A DNA stretch of 64,000 bases from Cognatishimia activa (GTDB lineage: Bacteria; Pseudomonadota; Alphaproteobacteria; Rhodobacterales; Rhodobacteraceae): NCBI RefSeq assembly GCF_001458335.1, contig NZ_CYTO01000024.1, positions 693,919-757,918 on the forward strand, given 5' to 3'. Under the pieces are notes generated by a model. The model searched no databases. It worked only from the letters and a program-made list of their open reading frames with translations, and was not told where the DNA came from. Of this stretch, positions 35,117-46,922 are shown piece after piece. Positions within the stretch are counted from its first letter, which is position 1; each line of letters opens with the position of its first letter. The translations under genes and the position numbers were made by a program.

Positions 35117-36766
35117 ATGCGATTTGAGGAACAATACCCCTATGGCTCGGCGCGGTTTGCGCAAAACCTAGAAATCGGCCGCGCCTTCAAGGCGAAGGGC
35201 GGAGTGCCCTTTGGCTTCTATAATGGGCGCAAGCTGTATCACTCCAAGAATGCGGGCATGCTGCTGATTGGCGGCGCTGGCTCGGGCAAGTTTACGTCCA
35301 TCCTCGCGCACCTTATGGATGCGCCTGGTCGGAGCTGCGAGCCTGCACGCTATGCGATCTTCGATCCCAAGCGCGAGCTGCGCGCCGTGATGGAGCCGTA
35401 CTTCGCCTCCATCAAAGCGCGTGTGTACGAGATCAACCCGTACTTTACGCATGGCGTCCAAGGAAATCGGCTTTCCCTCCTGAGCCACCTTACGCCTAAT
35501 AGCCCGCGTCTCGTTGCGGATTGTCGCCGCGTAGCGCGAACCTTCCTGCCCGAAAGCGGCGGAGGAGACTCGGCCTTCTTCGATCAGAAAGGGCAGAACT
35601 GGCTTGATGCTCTGATGCGTGGCCTTGTGCATCTGGATGGCGGCGTTTCTCCGACCTCGCTTTACGAACTGATCGGCATGGTGCGCTCGTATCCCGATGC
35701 CTGGGAAGAGACGGCAGAGGTGATGAGCGCTCTTGGTGAAGGCGATCTTCGCATCACCTTTGATGAGATGCTGGATATGGCAGCCGAGAGCCGCCGCACC
35801 TTTGACTCTGTCATGGGCGGCATCAGCAATGCGCTGGCCTTCATGAATGATCCGCGTCTGCAAACCTCGCTTGTTCGAACAAGCGAGGCAGATTTCACGC
35901 TGGATGTGCTCTGCGAGAAGAATAGCAATCCCGTCTTCGTCTTCTTTGTCATGCCGCCTGAAATGACCGAGCAGAATGCAGCCGTCATTCGCCAGTTCTT
36001 CTCGACGCTGCGCACGCTTAAGCAACTGTGTCCCGACGCGCCGACGCTCAATCTGGTGATTGATGAAGCCGCCCAGCTCGGGCGTTTTCCCGAGATTGCC
36101 GAGTTCTACTCGATTGGGCGCGGCTTCGGACTTTGCCCTGTCTGTGTTTATCAGGACATTGGTCAAATCCGAAACAACCTCGGGCCAACGGGCGCAATGA
36201 CGCTCTCGGCCAGCGCCGATCTAGAGCTCTATCTCGGCGGCGGTATCTCGGATTTGGAAACCGCGCGACACTTAAGCGCCAAACTCGGCAACCAAACGTT
36301 GGAGTTGGACGATCATCTCACCCAGCACCGCGCGCAACGGGAAATGCGCGTGGCGATGCACGATGCGCTCTTCGGAAACAAAAACGGTGCCATTCGCACA
36401 GGGCTTGCGATGAAGGCGCTTGATTATGAGCGCGGGCACAAGCGCAAGCAGGCGCGCGCGCTCATGACGCCCGAAGAAATCCTCGGCATGAATCACAAGC
36501 AATCGCTCGTGATGGCATCGGGCTACGGCATTCCGCCGTTCCTTGCGGACAAAAGCCCGTACTTCGCCATGCCGCGTTATTCTGGCCTCTATGCGCCGAA
36601 CCCTTACTTCGACCGCGATCCTCGCGTGGTCAAAGTGCCTGGCCGCTTCAAACTGAAGCGATCCCTCAAGGTCATCACGGAAGCCGTTCCTTCGGCGCTC
36701 GCTGATCTGCCGCAATACCAAAACGGGACGTGGAGCTTCATCGAAGGCCACCGCCCGAACGTCTGA
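35117..36766 (+). CDS. VirD4/TraG-like type IV coupling protein
   Basis: A 549-residue DNA-transfer ATPase that links the relaxase complex to a secretion channel. P-loop IGGAGSGKFTS (about 51-61) has Phe after the invariant Lys; VirD4 relatives often have Gly there. Walker B is LVIDEAAQLGRF (about 313-324). AAAGGAG lies six bases before the ATG. No N-terminal membrane helices are present, so the two small membrane proteins encoded just upstream may supply the membrane anchor. That is inference. The element lacks other VirB genes. Confidence 0.88.
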   Translation: MRFEEQYPYGSARFAQNLEIGRAFKAKGGVPFGFYNGRKLYHSKNAGMLLIGGAGSGKFTSILAHLMDAPGRSCEPARYAIFDPKRELRAVMEPYFASIKARVYEINPYFTHGVQGNRLSLLSHLTPNSPRLVADCRRVARTFLPESGGGDSAFFDQKGQNWLDALMRGLVHLDGGVSPTSLYELIGMVRSYPDAWEETAEVMSALGEGDLRITFDEMLDMAAESRRTFDSVMGGISNALAFMNDPRLQTSLVRTSEADFTLDVLCEKNSNPVFVFFVMPPEMTEQNAAVIRQFFSTLRTLKQLCPDAPTLNLVIDEAAQLGRFPEIAEFYSIGRGFGLCPVCVYQDIGQIRNNLGPTGAMTLSASADLELYLGGGISDLETARHLSAKLGNQTLELDDHLTQHRAQREMRVAMHDALFGNKNGAIRTGLAMKALDYERGHKRKQARALMTPEEILGMNHKQSLVMASGYGIPPFLADKSPYFAMPRYSGLYAPNPYFDRDPRVVKVPGRFKLKRSLKVITEAVPSALADLPQYQNGTWSFIEGHRPNV

Positions 36767-36795
36767 AAAACGCATATAGAAAAAAGGAGAACAAC

Positions 36796-37353
36796 ATGAA
36801 ACTTGAAACGATCACTTACCGCGAAGGCGCAGAAATTTGCGGGACCTATCCGAATAGTGGTAAAATGAAAGTAGACCAAAGCGTCCCGAATGACGCTCTG
36901 CTTTCCGCCTCCGCTGTTCAGCATGAGGCACCTCAAGGGCACGACGGAAATGATGCACACCCGCAGGCAGCGGGTGCAGGACAACGCACGCCTATCGCAG
37001 GAAAGGAGGGTGCGAGCATGAAAGAGATGAATGGGAGTCAGGACTTCTGCTTTGCGCTGGATGCGGCGGCCAAGCCAAGCCTCGGGATCGACACGGCGAA
37101 ATATCAGGCTTACCTCGATGATCCATCACTAAGCGAGGCTCAAAAAGAAGAGATCGTTCAGACGCTTTGGAACATCATCACCGCCTTTGTGGACCTCGGC
37201 TTCGGCGTTCATCCTCTTCAGGAAGTGCTTGGCCAAGAAGCCTGTGGAAAACTCGGGGCGGCACTTGATGTAACAGGCAACAAGGATTCTAATGAATCCA
37301 AGCCCGTAGACACTTTGAGCAAGAAATTCGAGCGTGCCAGCGATGATACGTGA
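36796..37353 (+). CDS. Hypothetical protein between coupling protein and recombinase
   Basis: A 185-residue reading with a disordered first part (His/Gln/Gly-rich, about 1-75) and a folded second part (about 76-185, helical, SEAQKEEIVQTLWNIITAFVDLGFG). AAAAAGGAGA precedes 36796. A second strong site, GAAAGGAGGG, precedes an internal in-frame ATG at 37018, which would give a 111-residue protein with only the folded part. Both products are possible. The function is unknown. Confidence 0.6.
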   Translation: MKLETITYREGAEICGTYPNSGKMKVDQSVPNDALLSASAVQHEAPQGHDGNDAHPQAAGAGQRTPIAGKEGASMKEMNGSQDFCFALDAAAKPSLGIDTAKYQAYLDDPSLSEAQKEEIVQTLWNIITAFVDLGFGVHPLQEVLGQEACGKLGAALDVTGNKDSNESKPVDTLSKKFERASDDT

Positions 37354-37382
37354 TCGCGGCCCGCCAGAAATTAGGAGTCGAT

Positions 37383-39020
<1,638 letters not shown>

Positions 39021-39028
39021 GATTATTT

Positions 39029-39057
39029 CGCCGCAAGCGGGAAAAAAGCTTGCGGCG
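39029..39057 (-). terminator. Hairpin after sufS
   Basis: CGCCGCAAGC and GCTTGCGGCG form a perfect 10-bp stem around a nine-base loop, 12 bases past the sufS stop and 30 bases before the tRNA. No T-run follows, so it may be a processing or weak termination signal. Confidence 0.55.
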
Positions 39058-39068
39058 CAATATGATGT

Positions 39069-40289
39069 TTATGCAAATAATTCATGCGCCAGTTCCAGCG
39101 CGTCCACCAGAATGTCGATTTCCTCAGTGGTGTTGTACATGCCAAAAGATGCCCGGCAGGTGGCGCTGACGCCCAGATGATCCATCAGCGGACCGGCACA
39201 GTGATGCCCTGCCCTCACGGCCACGCCGCGCTTGTCGAGGATGGTGGAGATGTCATGGGCATGGGCCGCTCCCTGCAAGGTCATGCTGAAAATAGCGGCC
39301 TTACCCGGCGCGTGGCCTTGGATGTTGAGCCAATTCAGGCCCTTAAACTTCTCTGTTGCGTAGTCACGCAATGCATTCTCATGGGCCGCGATATTTGCCA
39401 TGCCGACACCCATCATGTAATCCAAGGCGACACCCAAACCGATGGTTTGCACGATGCCCGGGGTGCCCGCTTCAAACTTCATGGGGGGATCATTGTAGGT
39501 CACAGCCTCTTTGCTGACCTCTTTGATCATATCTCCACCGCCGATAAAGGGGCGCATCTCGGCCATGCGTTCTTTCTTCACATAGATCGCACCCGACCCA
39601 GATGGGCCATAAAGCTTGTGGCCGGTGATCGCATAAAAATCACAATCCAAATCTTCTACGTTCACAGGCGCATGCACGGAGCCCTGTGAGCCATCGACCA
39701 ACACTGGAATACCGCGCTCATGCGCCGCGTCAGCGATGGATTTCACATCCACAAAGGTGCCCAATACGTTTGAGCATTGGGTGATCGCCACCAGTTTGGT
39801 CTTTGGGCCCATAGCGTCAATCACGGCCTGAGGGTCAAGGCTGCCGTCATCGGCCACATCAACCCATTTCAGCACCACGCCCTGACGTTCACGTAGGAAA
39901 TGCCAGGGCACGATATTGGCGTGGTGTTCCATGACGCTCAGCAGGATCTCGTCCCCTGCTTCAAGCCGTGGCATGGCCCAGCCATAGGCGACCATATTGA
40001 TGCCTTCGGTGGTGCCCGAATTCAAAACGATTTCGTCTTCAGATGCCGCTCCTAGGAACCTGGCAACGGTCCCGCGCACGGATTCATATTTCTCTGTCGC
40101 AAGGTTGCTCAGGTAATGCAGGCCGCGATGCACATTGGCGTATTCTTCTGAATAGGCTTTGGTGATCGCATCAATCACCACCTGCGGCTTTTGCGCCGAG
40201 GCACCGTTATCTAGATAGACCAGCGGTTTGCCGTTCACCTCGCGGGACAGGATCGGGAAATCAGCGCGGATTTTTGCGACATCATACAT
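39069..40289 (-). CDS. sufS: SufS cysteine desulfurase
   Basis: A 406-residue PLP enzyme that releases sulfur from cysteine for iron-sulfur assembly by SufBCD. The PLP lysine is in ITGHKLYGPSG and the catalytic Cys in RAGHHCAGP (about 360). The ATG at 40289 gives the usual SufS start (YDVAKIRADFPILS); a TTG 15 bases further up overlaps the YIP1 stop. It is the last gene of the operon, and no sufT or sufA gene follows. Confidence 0.95.
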   Translation of the reverse strand: MYDVAKIRADFPILSREVNGKPLVYLDNGASAQKPQVVIDAITKAYSEEYANVHRGLHYLSNLATEKYESVRGTVARFLGAASEDEIVLNSGTTEGINMVAYGWAMPRLEAGDEILLSVMEHHANIVPWHFLRERQGVVLKWVDVADDGSLDPQAVIDAMGPKTKLVAITQCSNVLGTFVDVKSIADAAHERGIPVLVDGSQGSVHAPVNVEDLDCDFYAITGHKLYGPSGSGAIYVKKERMAEMRPFIGGGDMIKEVSKEAVTYNDPPMKFEAGTPGIVQTIGLGVALDYMMGVGMANIAAHENALRDYATEKFKGLNWLNIQGHAPGKAAIFSMTLQGAAHAHDISTILDKRGVAVRAGHHCAGPLMDHLGVSATCRASFGMYNTTEEIDILVDALELAHELFA

Positions 40290-40300
40290 CAGTGGATCTT

Positions 40301-40858
40301 TCAAACGCTCAGGCCAAACAGTGGGATAAACAGTGAGAACACAAAGGTTAGGCCGATGAAAGCCAGAACAAGGTTGGCAATCGATTTGCCAAAAGAATCA
40401 TAGCCTTGCGCCTCATTGACAAAGTTCATCAGGATCCAGATCCCGTAAAGCATCGCCAGAAACGTCACGATCGTGGACAGCGCCGGGAGGATGACCATCA
40501 ACACCAAGCCCACCAGTTGGACCGCAAATCGCATGTATTGCAGCCAGGTGACCAGCGTGAGGATTTCATAAAAGCTCGCGGCACCGCTAAGGGGTTTGCC
40601 CCCCACATAAAGTGTGAGCGCACCGACGGCCATGCTTGCAAAAAACAGAATGGCGAGAATGAAGGGATTGATCAGTTGGACCACTTCAGGTGCCGCATTG
40701 GGCGACACCATGATCGTCACCACAAAGACAATGGTGTTCAACACGATGGCCAACACCAAGGCCAGCCACACTTCATTGTTTTGCGGCTTGAGCGCAAGCA
40801 ACGTTTTGGCCGCGGTTGCGGGCGCATTAATTGTGTCTTTGAGCAGCTGTGTCCACAT
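40301..40858 (-). CDS. YIP1-family membrane protein
   Basis: A 185-residue protein with about five hydrophobic helices and the YIP1 domain layout. It lies inside the suf operon between a related 160-residue gene and sufS. Why membrane proteins are embedded in this operon is not known. Start near 40858, 14 bases after the preceding gene. Confidence 0.82.
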   Translation of the reverse strand: MWTQLLKDTINAPATAAKTLLALKPQNNEVWLALVLAIVLNTIVFVVTIMVSPNAAPEVVQLINPFILAILFFASMAVGALTLYVGGKPLSGAASFYEILTLVTWLQYMRFAVQLVGLVLMVILPALSTIVTFLAMLYGIWILMNFVNEAQGYDSFGKSIANLVLAFIGLTFVFSLFIPLFGLSV

Positions 40859-40872
40859 GTCGTCTTACCGCG

Positions 40873-41355
40873 TTATTCCGGTTTTTGGCGTGCAGCCATA
40901 AGGCCTGCGAGCCAGAAGCAAAGGATGGCTGCGAGCCAAATCAGCCCGAAGGTCGTGTTCAATGTACCTGGTCCGATAAAACCTGCAATCAAGCCTTGGA
41001 ACAAGATAAGTGGGCTACCTGCCAATAGCGCCCAAAAGAGCGCCATGCGCGCGCGATAGCCGGTCGTGCCGCCAAACAGCATCAAGATGATTTGGGTCAC
41101 AAAGGCCACCGCATAGAAAAACAGCGGTGCCATAAAGACCCAACCCATCAAAGCACCACCAAGCAGCGGCCCCAGCTCGGTTTCCGCTAAATGTGCCTCA
41201 CGCGACAGCCTTGGCCATTGGGCCACGAATATCACGATACAGGCCGCCATCAGCACCGCCAAGGCCCGCTCCTCGCGCGGGCCATCCGCTTGCCGCCGCA
41301 GAGCGACGGCTTTTGGATGGCGATAGGTCGCGAGGATGTCGCGGGTGACTGACAT
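40873..41355 (-). CDS. YIP1-like membrane protein
   Basis: A 160-residue protein with a basic N-terminal 30 residues and four hydrophobic helices (about 31-48, 66-92, 103-125 and 134-155). Its start overlaps the sufD stop by one base (TAATG), so it is translated together with sufD. It looks related to the YIP1 protein downstream. Confidence 0.75.
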   Translation of the reverse strand: MSVTRDILATYRHPKAVALRRQADGPREERALAVLMAACIVIFVAQWPRLSREAHLAETELGPLLGGALMGWVFMAPLFFYAVAFVTQIILMLFGGTTGYRARMALFWALLAGSPLILFQGLIAGFIGPGTLNTTFGLIWLAAILCFWLAGLMAARQKPE

Positions 41356-42641
41356 TAGCCGCGCCGACGCTCGAGCCAGCCTTCAAGGCGGGTCAGGATG
41401 CAATCAGCCAAAGCTTCGTCTTCGATCTCTTCCACTGCTTCCGCAAGGAAGGCGAGTGTCATGAGGTCGGTTGCGATGTCCTTTGGCACGCCACGCGCGC
41501 GCAGATAGAACAGGCCTTCTTCATCGATCGCACCAGACGTTGAGCCGTGAGAGCAGGCCACGTCATCTGCGTAGATTTCCAACTCTGGTTTCGCAAGGAA
41601 CTGGCTGTCATCATCGAGCAAAAGCGACTGGCTCATCTGATAGCCGTCGGTCTTCTGCGCATCTGGTTTCACAAGGATCTTCCCTTGGAAGACGCCCGTT
41701 GCACCGTTGCGCAGGACCTTCTTAAACACCTGACGGCTTTCACAATTCACCGCGTCATGGGTGATGAAGACCGTGTCATCATGCGAGAACTCGCCATCGC
41801 CTACGCAAGCGCCAGCGACATGGGCCACGGCGTCATCGCCGGTCAGTTCAAGCACGCATTCATTGCGGGTCAGAACGCCGTTCACCGTTACCGTGAAGCA
41901 TTTGAACACGCTTTCGGTGCCTAGACGGGCGAACATATGGGTCGCCGCACGACGATCGTGATCGCGGCCTTGTGCGCGTACGTGGTGGAATTCAGCATTG
42001 TCAGGAACGTCCACTTCCAACACGGTATTGAACCGTGCGGCAGCTGGGCCGTTTTCCAACAGAGTGAAAGAAGTGCCCTCTTCCATCTTGACCACATGGT
42101 GCAGGATCGCGTCAGAGTTTTCGTCTTCGTGCTTGTAGATGAAGCTGACCGGACGAGAGACTTTGCCAGTCACGTGGATCACAATGCCATCTTCTGCGAG
42201 CGCTGTATTGAGCGACGCCAATGGTCGTTCAACCGGGTCTTGGCCCTTGGCTTCAAGCTGACCATAAAGGTCTTTTGCCCAATGGATGTCTTTCTGCGCG
42301 ACGTCAGAGAGGCATTCTATGGTAAACCCTTCGCCTTCCAGCGCATCGGATTGATCCGCGTCGAAAATGCCATCAACGAACACGACCTTTAGACGGTCGA
42401 TCTCGTCAAACATCGGTGCTTCGCCAGAGTCAAACACAGGTGCAGGCACTGGGTCCTGAGCGGTCAGCGTGTCTGGGCGGGTGTATTTCCAATATTCATC
42501 ACGACGATGCGGCAAACCATTGTCCACAACGCGCGCCATCGCGGCGTCACGGATGGAGGTGATCCAGGAAGCACCCGCGGGAACGGAAACCCCGTCCAGA
42601 AGCGCAGCGGTCGCCTCTTGTTTTTGTACAAGTAAGCTCAT
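41355..42641 (-). CDS. sufD: SufD, iron-sulfur scaffold subunit
   Basis: A 428-residue SufD, partner of SufB and SufC in the cluster-assembly scaffold. The right-handed beta-helix core (about 130-380) and the typical CSHGSTSGAIDEEGLFYLRARG motif region (about residues 360-382) are present. It overlaps sufC by one base and the next gene by one base. Confidence 0.94.
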   Translation of the reverse strand: MSLLVQKQEATAALLDGVSVPAGASWITSIRDAAMARVVDNGLPHRRDEYWKYTRPDTLTAQDPVPAPVFDSGEAPMFDEIDRLKVVFVDGIFDADQSDALEGEGFTIECLSDVAQKDIHWAKDLYGQLEAKGQDPVERPLASLNTALAEDGIVIHVTGKVSRPVSFIYKHEDENSDAILHHVVKMEEGTSFTLLENGPAAARFNTVLEVDVPDNAEFHHVRAQGRDHDRRAATHMFARLGTESVFKCFTVTVNGVLTRNECVLELTGDDAVAHVAGACVGDGEFSHDDTVFITHDAVNCESRQVFKKVLRNGATGVFQGKILVKPDAQKTDGYQMSQSLLLDDDSQFLAKPELEIYADDVACSHGSTSGAIDEEGLFYLRARGVPKDIATDLMTLAFLAEAVEEIEDEALADCILTRLEGWLERRRG

Positions 42642-43396
42642 TAGGCGGTCTCCGCCAGAATGTCAGCGTAGCCGTTGTTTTCAACTTCCAGAGCCAGCTC
42701 TGGGCCGCCTGTCTTCACGATGCGACCGTCGGCCATGATGTGCACCACGTCTGGTTTGATATGGTCGAGCAAGCGCTGATAGTGGGTGATCACAAGGAAA
42801 CCACGACCTTCGTCACGCAGCGCATTCACGCCTTCAGACACCAGCTTCATCGCGTCCACGTCCAGACCAGAGTCGGTCTCGTCCAAGATGCACATCTTTG
42901 GCTCAAGCATCGCCATCTGAAGGATCTCGTTACGCTTTTTCTCGCCACCCGAGAAACCCATGTTCACTGGACGCTTCAGCATGTCTGCGTCAATCTTTAG
43001 GGTCTTTGCCTTGGCGCGGATGTCTTTCAGGAAGTCTGTCGCGCTCAGCTCTTCTTCGTCACGCGCTTTGCGCTGTGCGTTTACTGCTGTGCGCAGGAAG
43101 GTCATGTTGCTCACACCAGGAATTTCGACCGGGTATTGGAATGCAAGGAAAAGGCCTTCTGCGGCGCGTTCTTCTGGCTCCATGTCCAGCAGGTCTTCGC
43201 CGTCCAGTGTCGCTTCGCCGTCGGTCACTTCATAACCGTCACGGCCGGAAAGCACATAGGACAATGTGGATTTACCAGAGCCGTTCGGGCCCATGATCGC
43301 ATGCACTTTGCCCGCTTCCACCTTCAGGTCGACACCCTTCAGGATTTGCTTGTCTTCGTCTTCAAGTTTGACCTTCAGGCCTTTGATTTCCAACAT
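42641..43396 (-). CDS. sufC: SufC ATPase
   Basis: A 251-residue ABC-type ATPase that drives the SufBCD scaffold. Walker A GPNGSGKST, signature FSGGEKKR and Walker B CILDETDSGLD are intact. It is a soluble ATPase, not a transporter part. Confidence 0.96.
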   Translation of the reverse strand: MLEIKGLKVKLEDEDKQILKGVDLKVEAGKVHAIMGPNGSGKSTLSYVLSGRDGYEVTDGEATLDGEDLLDMEPEERAAEGLFLAFQYPVEIPGVSNMTFLRTAVNAQRKARDEEELSATDFLKDIRAKAKTLKIDADMLKRPVNMGFSGGEKKRNEILQMAMLEPKMCILDETDSGLDVDAMKLVSEGVNALRDEGRGFLVITHYQRLLDHIKPDVVHIMADGRIVKTGGPELALEVENNGYADILAETA

Positions 43397-43429
43397 ATTA
43401 TATTCCTCATCCGCCGTTCGCGCAGGCGG

Positions 43430-43600
43430 TTAACGTTTGATTAGTAACTGGGCCACAACGGACCCTAAAAACCCGCTGACGAAACTCGTCGCCAGCACTT
43501 GTGTGTTTGTCAGCATCGGAGCGATTTGGCTGATCACAAAGGCAAACGCGGCGCAGAACAGCCCCGTCGTGCATGCCCCCATGAGCATCGCCCGCAGCAT
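43430..43600 (-). CDS. Small membrane protein in the suf operon, 56 residues
   Basis: ATG at 43598-43600 overlaps the YbjQ stop (TGATG). The product [12 protein letters not shown]... has two hydrophobic helices (about 5-25 and 36-53) and a basic end (LLIKR). It stops with TAA 34 bases before sufC. It is easily missed because of its size. The overlap with its neighbour supports translation. Confidence 0.65.
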   Translation of the reverse strand: MLRAMLMGACTTGLFCAAFAFVISQIAPMLTNTQVLATSFVSGFLGSVVAQLLIKR

Positions 43601-43914
43601 CAGTCCAGAACCACCGCAGTGCCGGAGGCCGATACCATCAGCATGGATTGGCCGACCACCTCATAGTCAAGATCCACGCCGACAACGGCATTTGCGCCCT
43701 TGGACAGCGCGCGCTCTTCCAGTTCACGCAATGCGGTGTCCCGCGCGTCCTGCAGCTTGCTTTCGTATGCGCCGGACCGACCGCCCACGATGTCAGTGAT
43801 CGAAGCAAACACATCGCGCACCACATTGGCGCCCATGATGGCTTCGCCCACGACAATGCCGCGGTAGTCAATGATCTTGCGTCCTTCGACGGAATTGGTT
43901 GTCGTGATTATCAT
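43600..43914 (-). CDS. YbjQ / UPF0145 heavy-metal-binding domain protein
   Basis: A 104-residue YbjQ-family protein ([10 protein letters not shown] start, [13 protein letters not shown] late). The fold is a beta-rich pentamer with a suspected metal site; the function is not established. It follows the 76-residue membrane protein after one base in the suf operon. Confidence 0.88.
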   Translation of the reverse strand: MIITTTNSVEGRKIIDYRGIVVGEAIMGANVVRDVFASITDIVGGRSGAYESKLQDARDTALRELEERALSKGANAVVGVDLDYEVVGQSMLMVSASGTAVVLD

Positions 43915-43915
43915 C

Positions 43916-44146
43916 TCAATTCCCTTTTTTCGCTTCGGCCCGATTGCCGTACCAAGCTATTCCAAAATTGAAGAGCGCAAAGAACACGGCAAAGACCGGG
44001 GTGTCCGACTTTGCAATCTCAAGCGCATTCGCCATGCTGAAAGGCTCGTTGTTCATGAAAGCCATGATGAACGGATGCACCGCACTTACGATCACCGTTG
44101 TGAACAGCGCATGCAAATACCGAGATTTGTTCTGGCTGTTTTCCAT
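43916..44146 (-). CDS. Small membrane protein in the suf operon, 76 residues
   Basis: A protein with two hydrophobic helices (about 12-32 and 49-66) and a basic tail (NRAEAKKGN). The start overlaps the stop of the 67-residue gene by one base (TGATG). No family is recognised. Confidence 0.65.
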   Translation of the reverse strand: MENSQNKSRYLHALFTTVIVSAVHPFIMAFMNNEPFSMANALEIAKSDTPVFAVFFALFNFGIAWYGNRAEAKKGN

Positions 44147-44349
44147 CACATGCCGCCAATCCAGTTGATCAACATCATGATCGCCATACACACCGCCCCG
44201 ATCAGCGCCGAGGTTACAAAGACCGACCCGCCTACGAGCCCTTCTGTGTTGCCTTTGCGCTTGCGAAAGCTCAACCCGATCAGGCTGCCGATGGTCATAC
44301 CAACGCCAACCCCAAGAGATTGCTGCATGAGCTGTTGAATGGTTTCCAT
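44146..44349 (-). CDS. Small membrane protein in the suf operon, 67 residues
   Basis: A protein with two hydrophobic helices (about 12-26 and 44-64) joined by a basic loop (FRKRKGN). The ATG overlaps the sufB stop by one base (TAATG). It is translated with sufB and the next small gene. Confidence 0.65.
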   Translation of the reverse strand: METIQQLMQQSLGVGVGMTIGSLIGLSFRKRKGNTEGLVGGSVFVTSALIGAVCMAIMMLINWIGGM

Positions 44350-45860
44350 TAGCCCACGGATCCTTCCAGTGAGATCGCAACAAGTTGTTGTGCTTCCATA
44401 GCGAATTCCATTGGCAATGCCTGCAGCACTTCTTTGGCGAAGCCATTCACGATCAAGGCGACCGCTTCTTCTTCGTCCATGCCACGCTGACGGCAGTAGA
44501 ACATTTGCTCATCATCCACCTTGGAAGTGGTCGCCTCATGTTCCACCCGAGACGAGTTATTTTTCACCTCGATATAAGGCACCGTGTGCGCCCCGCATTT
44601 ATCGCCAATCAGCAAGCTGTCACACTGGGTGTAGTTGCGTGAATTCTTGGCTTTCGGGTGCATGGACACCTGACCGCGATACGTATTCTGCGCAACACCG
44701 GCAGAGATCCCTTTGGACACGATCCGGGACTTGGTGTTTTTGCCCAAGTGGATCATCTTTGTGCCTGTATCGGCCTGCTGGTGGTTGTTTGCGATGGCGA
44801 TGGAATAGAACTCGCCTTGGCTTTCTTCACCGCGCAGGATGCAGGATGGGTATTTCCAAGTTACAGAAGAACCAGTTTCCACCTGCGTCCACATCATCTT
44901 CGCCCGATCGCCACGGCAATCCGCGCGCTTGGTCACGAAGTTATAGATGCCGCCTTCGCCGTTCTCATTGCCTGGGAACCAGTTCTGGACGGTGGAGTAT
45001 TTCACTTCTGCATCTTCTTCGATGATGATCTCAACCACCGCAGCGTGCAGCTGGGCTGTGTCACGCTGAGGTGCGGTACAGCCCTCAAGGTATGACACGT
45101 AAGAGCCCTTGTCCGCGATGATCAATGTGCGTTCGAACTGGCCAGTGTTTTCAGCATTGATGCGGAAATAGGTGGACAGTTCCATTGGGCAACGCACCCC
45201 GGGTGGGATGTAAACAAACGAGCCGTCAGAGAAGACCGCGGAGTTCAGAGTTGCATAGAAGTTGTCAGTGACCGGAACCACGGAACCGAGATACTTTTTC
45301 ACCAGTTCAGGATGTTCTTTGATCGCTTCAGAGATCGAGCAGAAGATGACGCCCGCTTTCTTCAGCTCTTCCTGGAACGTTGTGCCGACAGAAACGGAGT
45401 CAAACACCGCATCCACCGCGACTTTGCGCTCTTCTTCTGGCATTTCAACGCCAGCCAAAATCGCTTGTTCTTTCAAAGGGATGCCGAGCTTTTCGTATGT
45501 GGCCAGCAGTTTTGGATCCACCTCGTCCAAGGACTTTGGTTTCACTTCCATGCTCTTTGGACGCGCATAGTAATACTGGTCCTGAAAATCGATCTCAGGA
45601 TAGCTGACCATGGCCCAATCGGGCTCTTCCTTTTTGAGCCAACGGCGATACGCCGCCAGACGCCATTCAGTCATCCATTCAGGCTCTTCATTCTTTTCAG
45701 AAATCAGCCGAACGATGTCTTCATTGAGACCTTTCGGAGCGTACTCCATCTCAATATCGGTTTCCCAACCGTATTTATATGCGCCACCGACTTCGCGGAC
45801 CGCATCAACCGTTTCCTGGTCGACGCCTTCCTTCACTTCGGACTTCTCAAGAGTGGCCAT
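44349..45860 (-). CDS. sufB: SufB, iron-sulfur scaffold subunit
   Basis: A 503-residue SufB, the subunit on which clusters are built, as SufBC2D. Family hallmarks include [11 protein letters not shown] with the conserved Cys and the late [11 protein letters not shown]-like block ([17 protein letters not shown]). It is 21 bases after the cysteine desulfurase gene. Confidence 0.96.
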   Translation of the reverse strand: MATLEKSEVKEGVDQETVDAVREVGGAYKYGWETDIEMEYAPKGLNEDIVRLISEKNEEPEWMTEWRLAAYRRWLKKEEPDWAMVSYPEIDFQDQYYYARPKSMEVKPKSLDEVDPKLLATYEKLGIPLKEQAILAGVEMPEEERKVAVDAVFDSVSVGTTFQEELKKAGVIFCSISEAIKEHPELVKKYLGSVVPVTDNFYATLNSAVFSDGSFVYIPPGVRCPMELSTYFRINAENTGQFERTLIIADKGSYVSYLEGCTAPQRDTAQLHAAVVEIIIEEDAEVKYSTVQNWFPGNENGEGGIYNFVTKRADCRGDRAKMMWTQVETGSSVTWKYPSCILRGEESQGEFYSIAIANNHQQADTGTKMIHLGKNTKSRIVSKGISAGVAQNTYRGQVSMHPKAKNSRNYTQCDSLLIGDKCGAHTVPYIEVKNNSSRVEHEATTSKVDDEQMFYCRQRGMDEEEAVALIVNGFAKEVLQALPMEFAMEAQQLVAISLEGSVG

Positions 45861-45881
45861 TTCGCGTCTCCTGTCCTTTAT

Positions 45882-46922
45882 TCACGCCGCCTTGGCGCGG
45901 TATTTCTGCAGTTGAGCCAGCCACTTATCGGCAAAACCCAAGATTTCTTCTTCGCGGGTGTTCGGGCCTAGGCTGACCCGGATCGCGCTTGACGCCACCG
46001 TGGCGTCATATCCCATTGCCGTCAGAACGGCGCTTGCTTTGACCTTGCCTGAGGAGCAGGCTGAGCCAGCAGAAATCGCATAGCCCGCAAGGTCCATTTG
46101 CATGACCTGCGTTTCCCCTTTCCAACCGGGGACCGCAAAGCATGAGGTGTTGGGCAAACGATCAGATGTTTGTCCCATAAAGATGGTATCGGGTGCGGCG
46201 TCGGCAAGGGTGGTTTCCAGCAAATCGCGCAGGCGCGCGACCTCTTTCCAAACGCCCTCTTCCAGCTCTTTCACCGCTGCCGTGGCCGCTGCGGCAAAGC
46301 CCGCAACACCAATGATATTTTCCGTCCCTGCACGACGACCCATTTCCTGTCCGCCCCCCTTGAGGCGTGCATTGACGTCCGTGCCCCTTTTCACGACCAA
46401 AGCGCCAACACCTTTGGGGCCGCCCAACTTGTGCGCGGAAACAAATGCCATTTCCGCGCCAAGCCAGTTGAAGGCAACAGGCAGTTTGCCAAAGGCCTGC
46501 GTGGCATCACAAACGGCAAGTCCTTCCGGGATCTTTTGGATCACGCCGGTTTCAGAATTGGCGAGTTGCAAGGTGGATGTTTCGGGTGTTTCTATCGCAA
46601 CAACGCCCGCCTGATCTGCAGGTAATTCTTCTCTAATCCAAGCTCTTACAGCGTCATGTTCAACTGCGCTGCCAGCCAGATCACGCCCCTCAAGCGCCAG
46701 AGATGCGGCCTCAGTTGCGCTTGAGGTGAAAATCACATCCGCGCCATCCGCGCCGAAAGCGGTCGCGATCGCGCCGCGGGATTTCTCCATCAGGGACTTC
46801 GCCGCACGCCCTTCCGCATGCACAGAAGACGGGTTTCCGACCACATCCATGGCCGCAATCATCGCGTCCCGCGCCTCGGGGCGCAGTGGCGTTGTTGCGT
46901 TATGGTCCAGATACGTCCTCAT
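45882..46922 (-). CDS. Cysteine desulfurase (NifS/IscS type)
   Basis: A 346-residue class V aminotransferase-fold enzyme. The N terminus TYLDHNATTPLRPEA and PLP lysine in SAHKLGGPKG are typical, and the catalytic Cys is in AGSACSSGK. It is shorter than E. coli IscS (404 residues). It is the second desulfurase in this operon beside SufS. It overlaps the regulator gene by four bases. Confidence 0.92.
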   Translation of the reverse strand: MRTYLDHNATTPLRPEARDAMIAAMDVVGNPSSVHAEGRAAKSLMEKSRGAIATAFGADGADVIFTSSATEAASLALEGRDLAGSAVEHDAVRAWIREELPADQAGVVAIETPETSTLQLANSETGVIQKIPEGLAVCDATQAFGKLPVAFNWLGAEMAFVSAHKLGGPKGVGALVVKRGTDVNARLKGGGQEMGRRAGTENIIGVAGFAAAATAAVKELEEGVWKEVARLRDLLETTLADAAPDTIFMGQTSDRLPNTSCFAVPGWKGETQVMQMDLAGYAISAGSACSSGKVKASAVLTAMGYDATVASSAIRVSLGPNTREEEILGFADKWLAQLQKYRAKAA

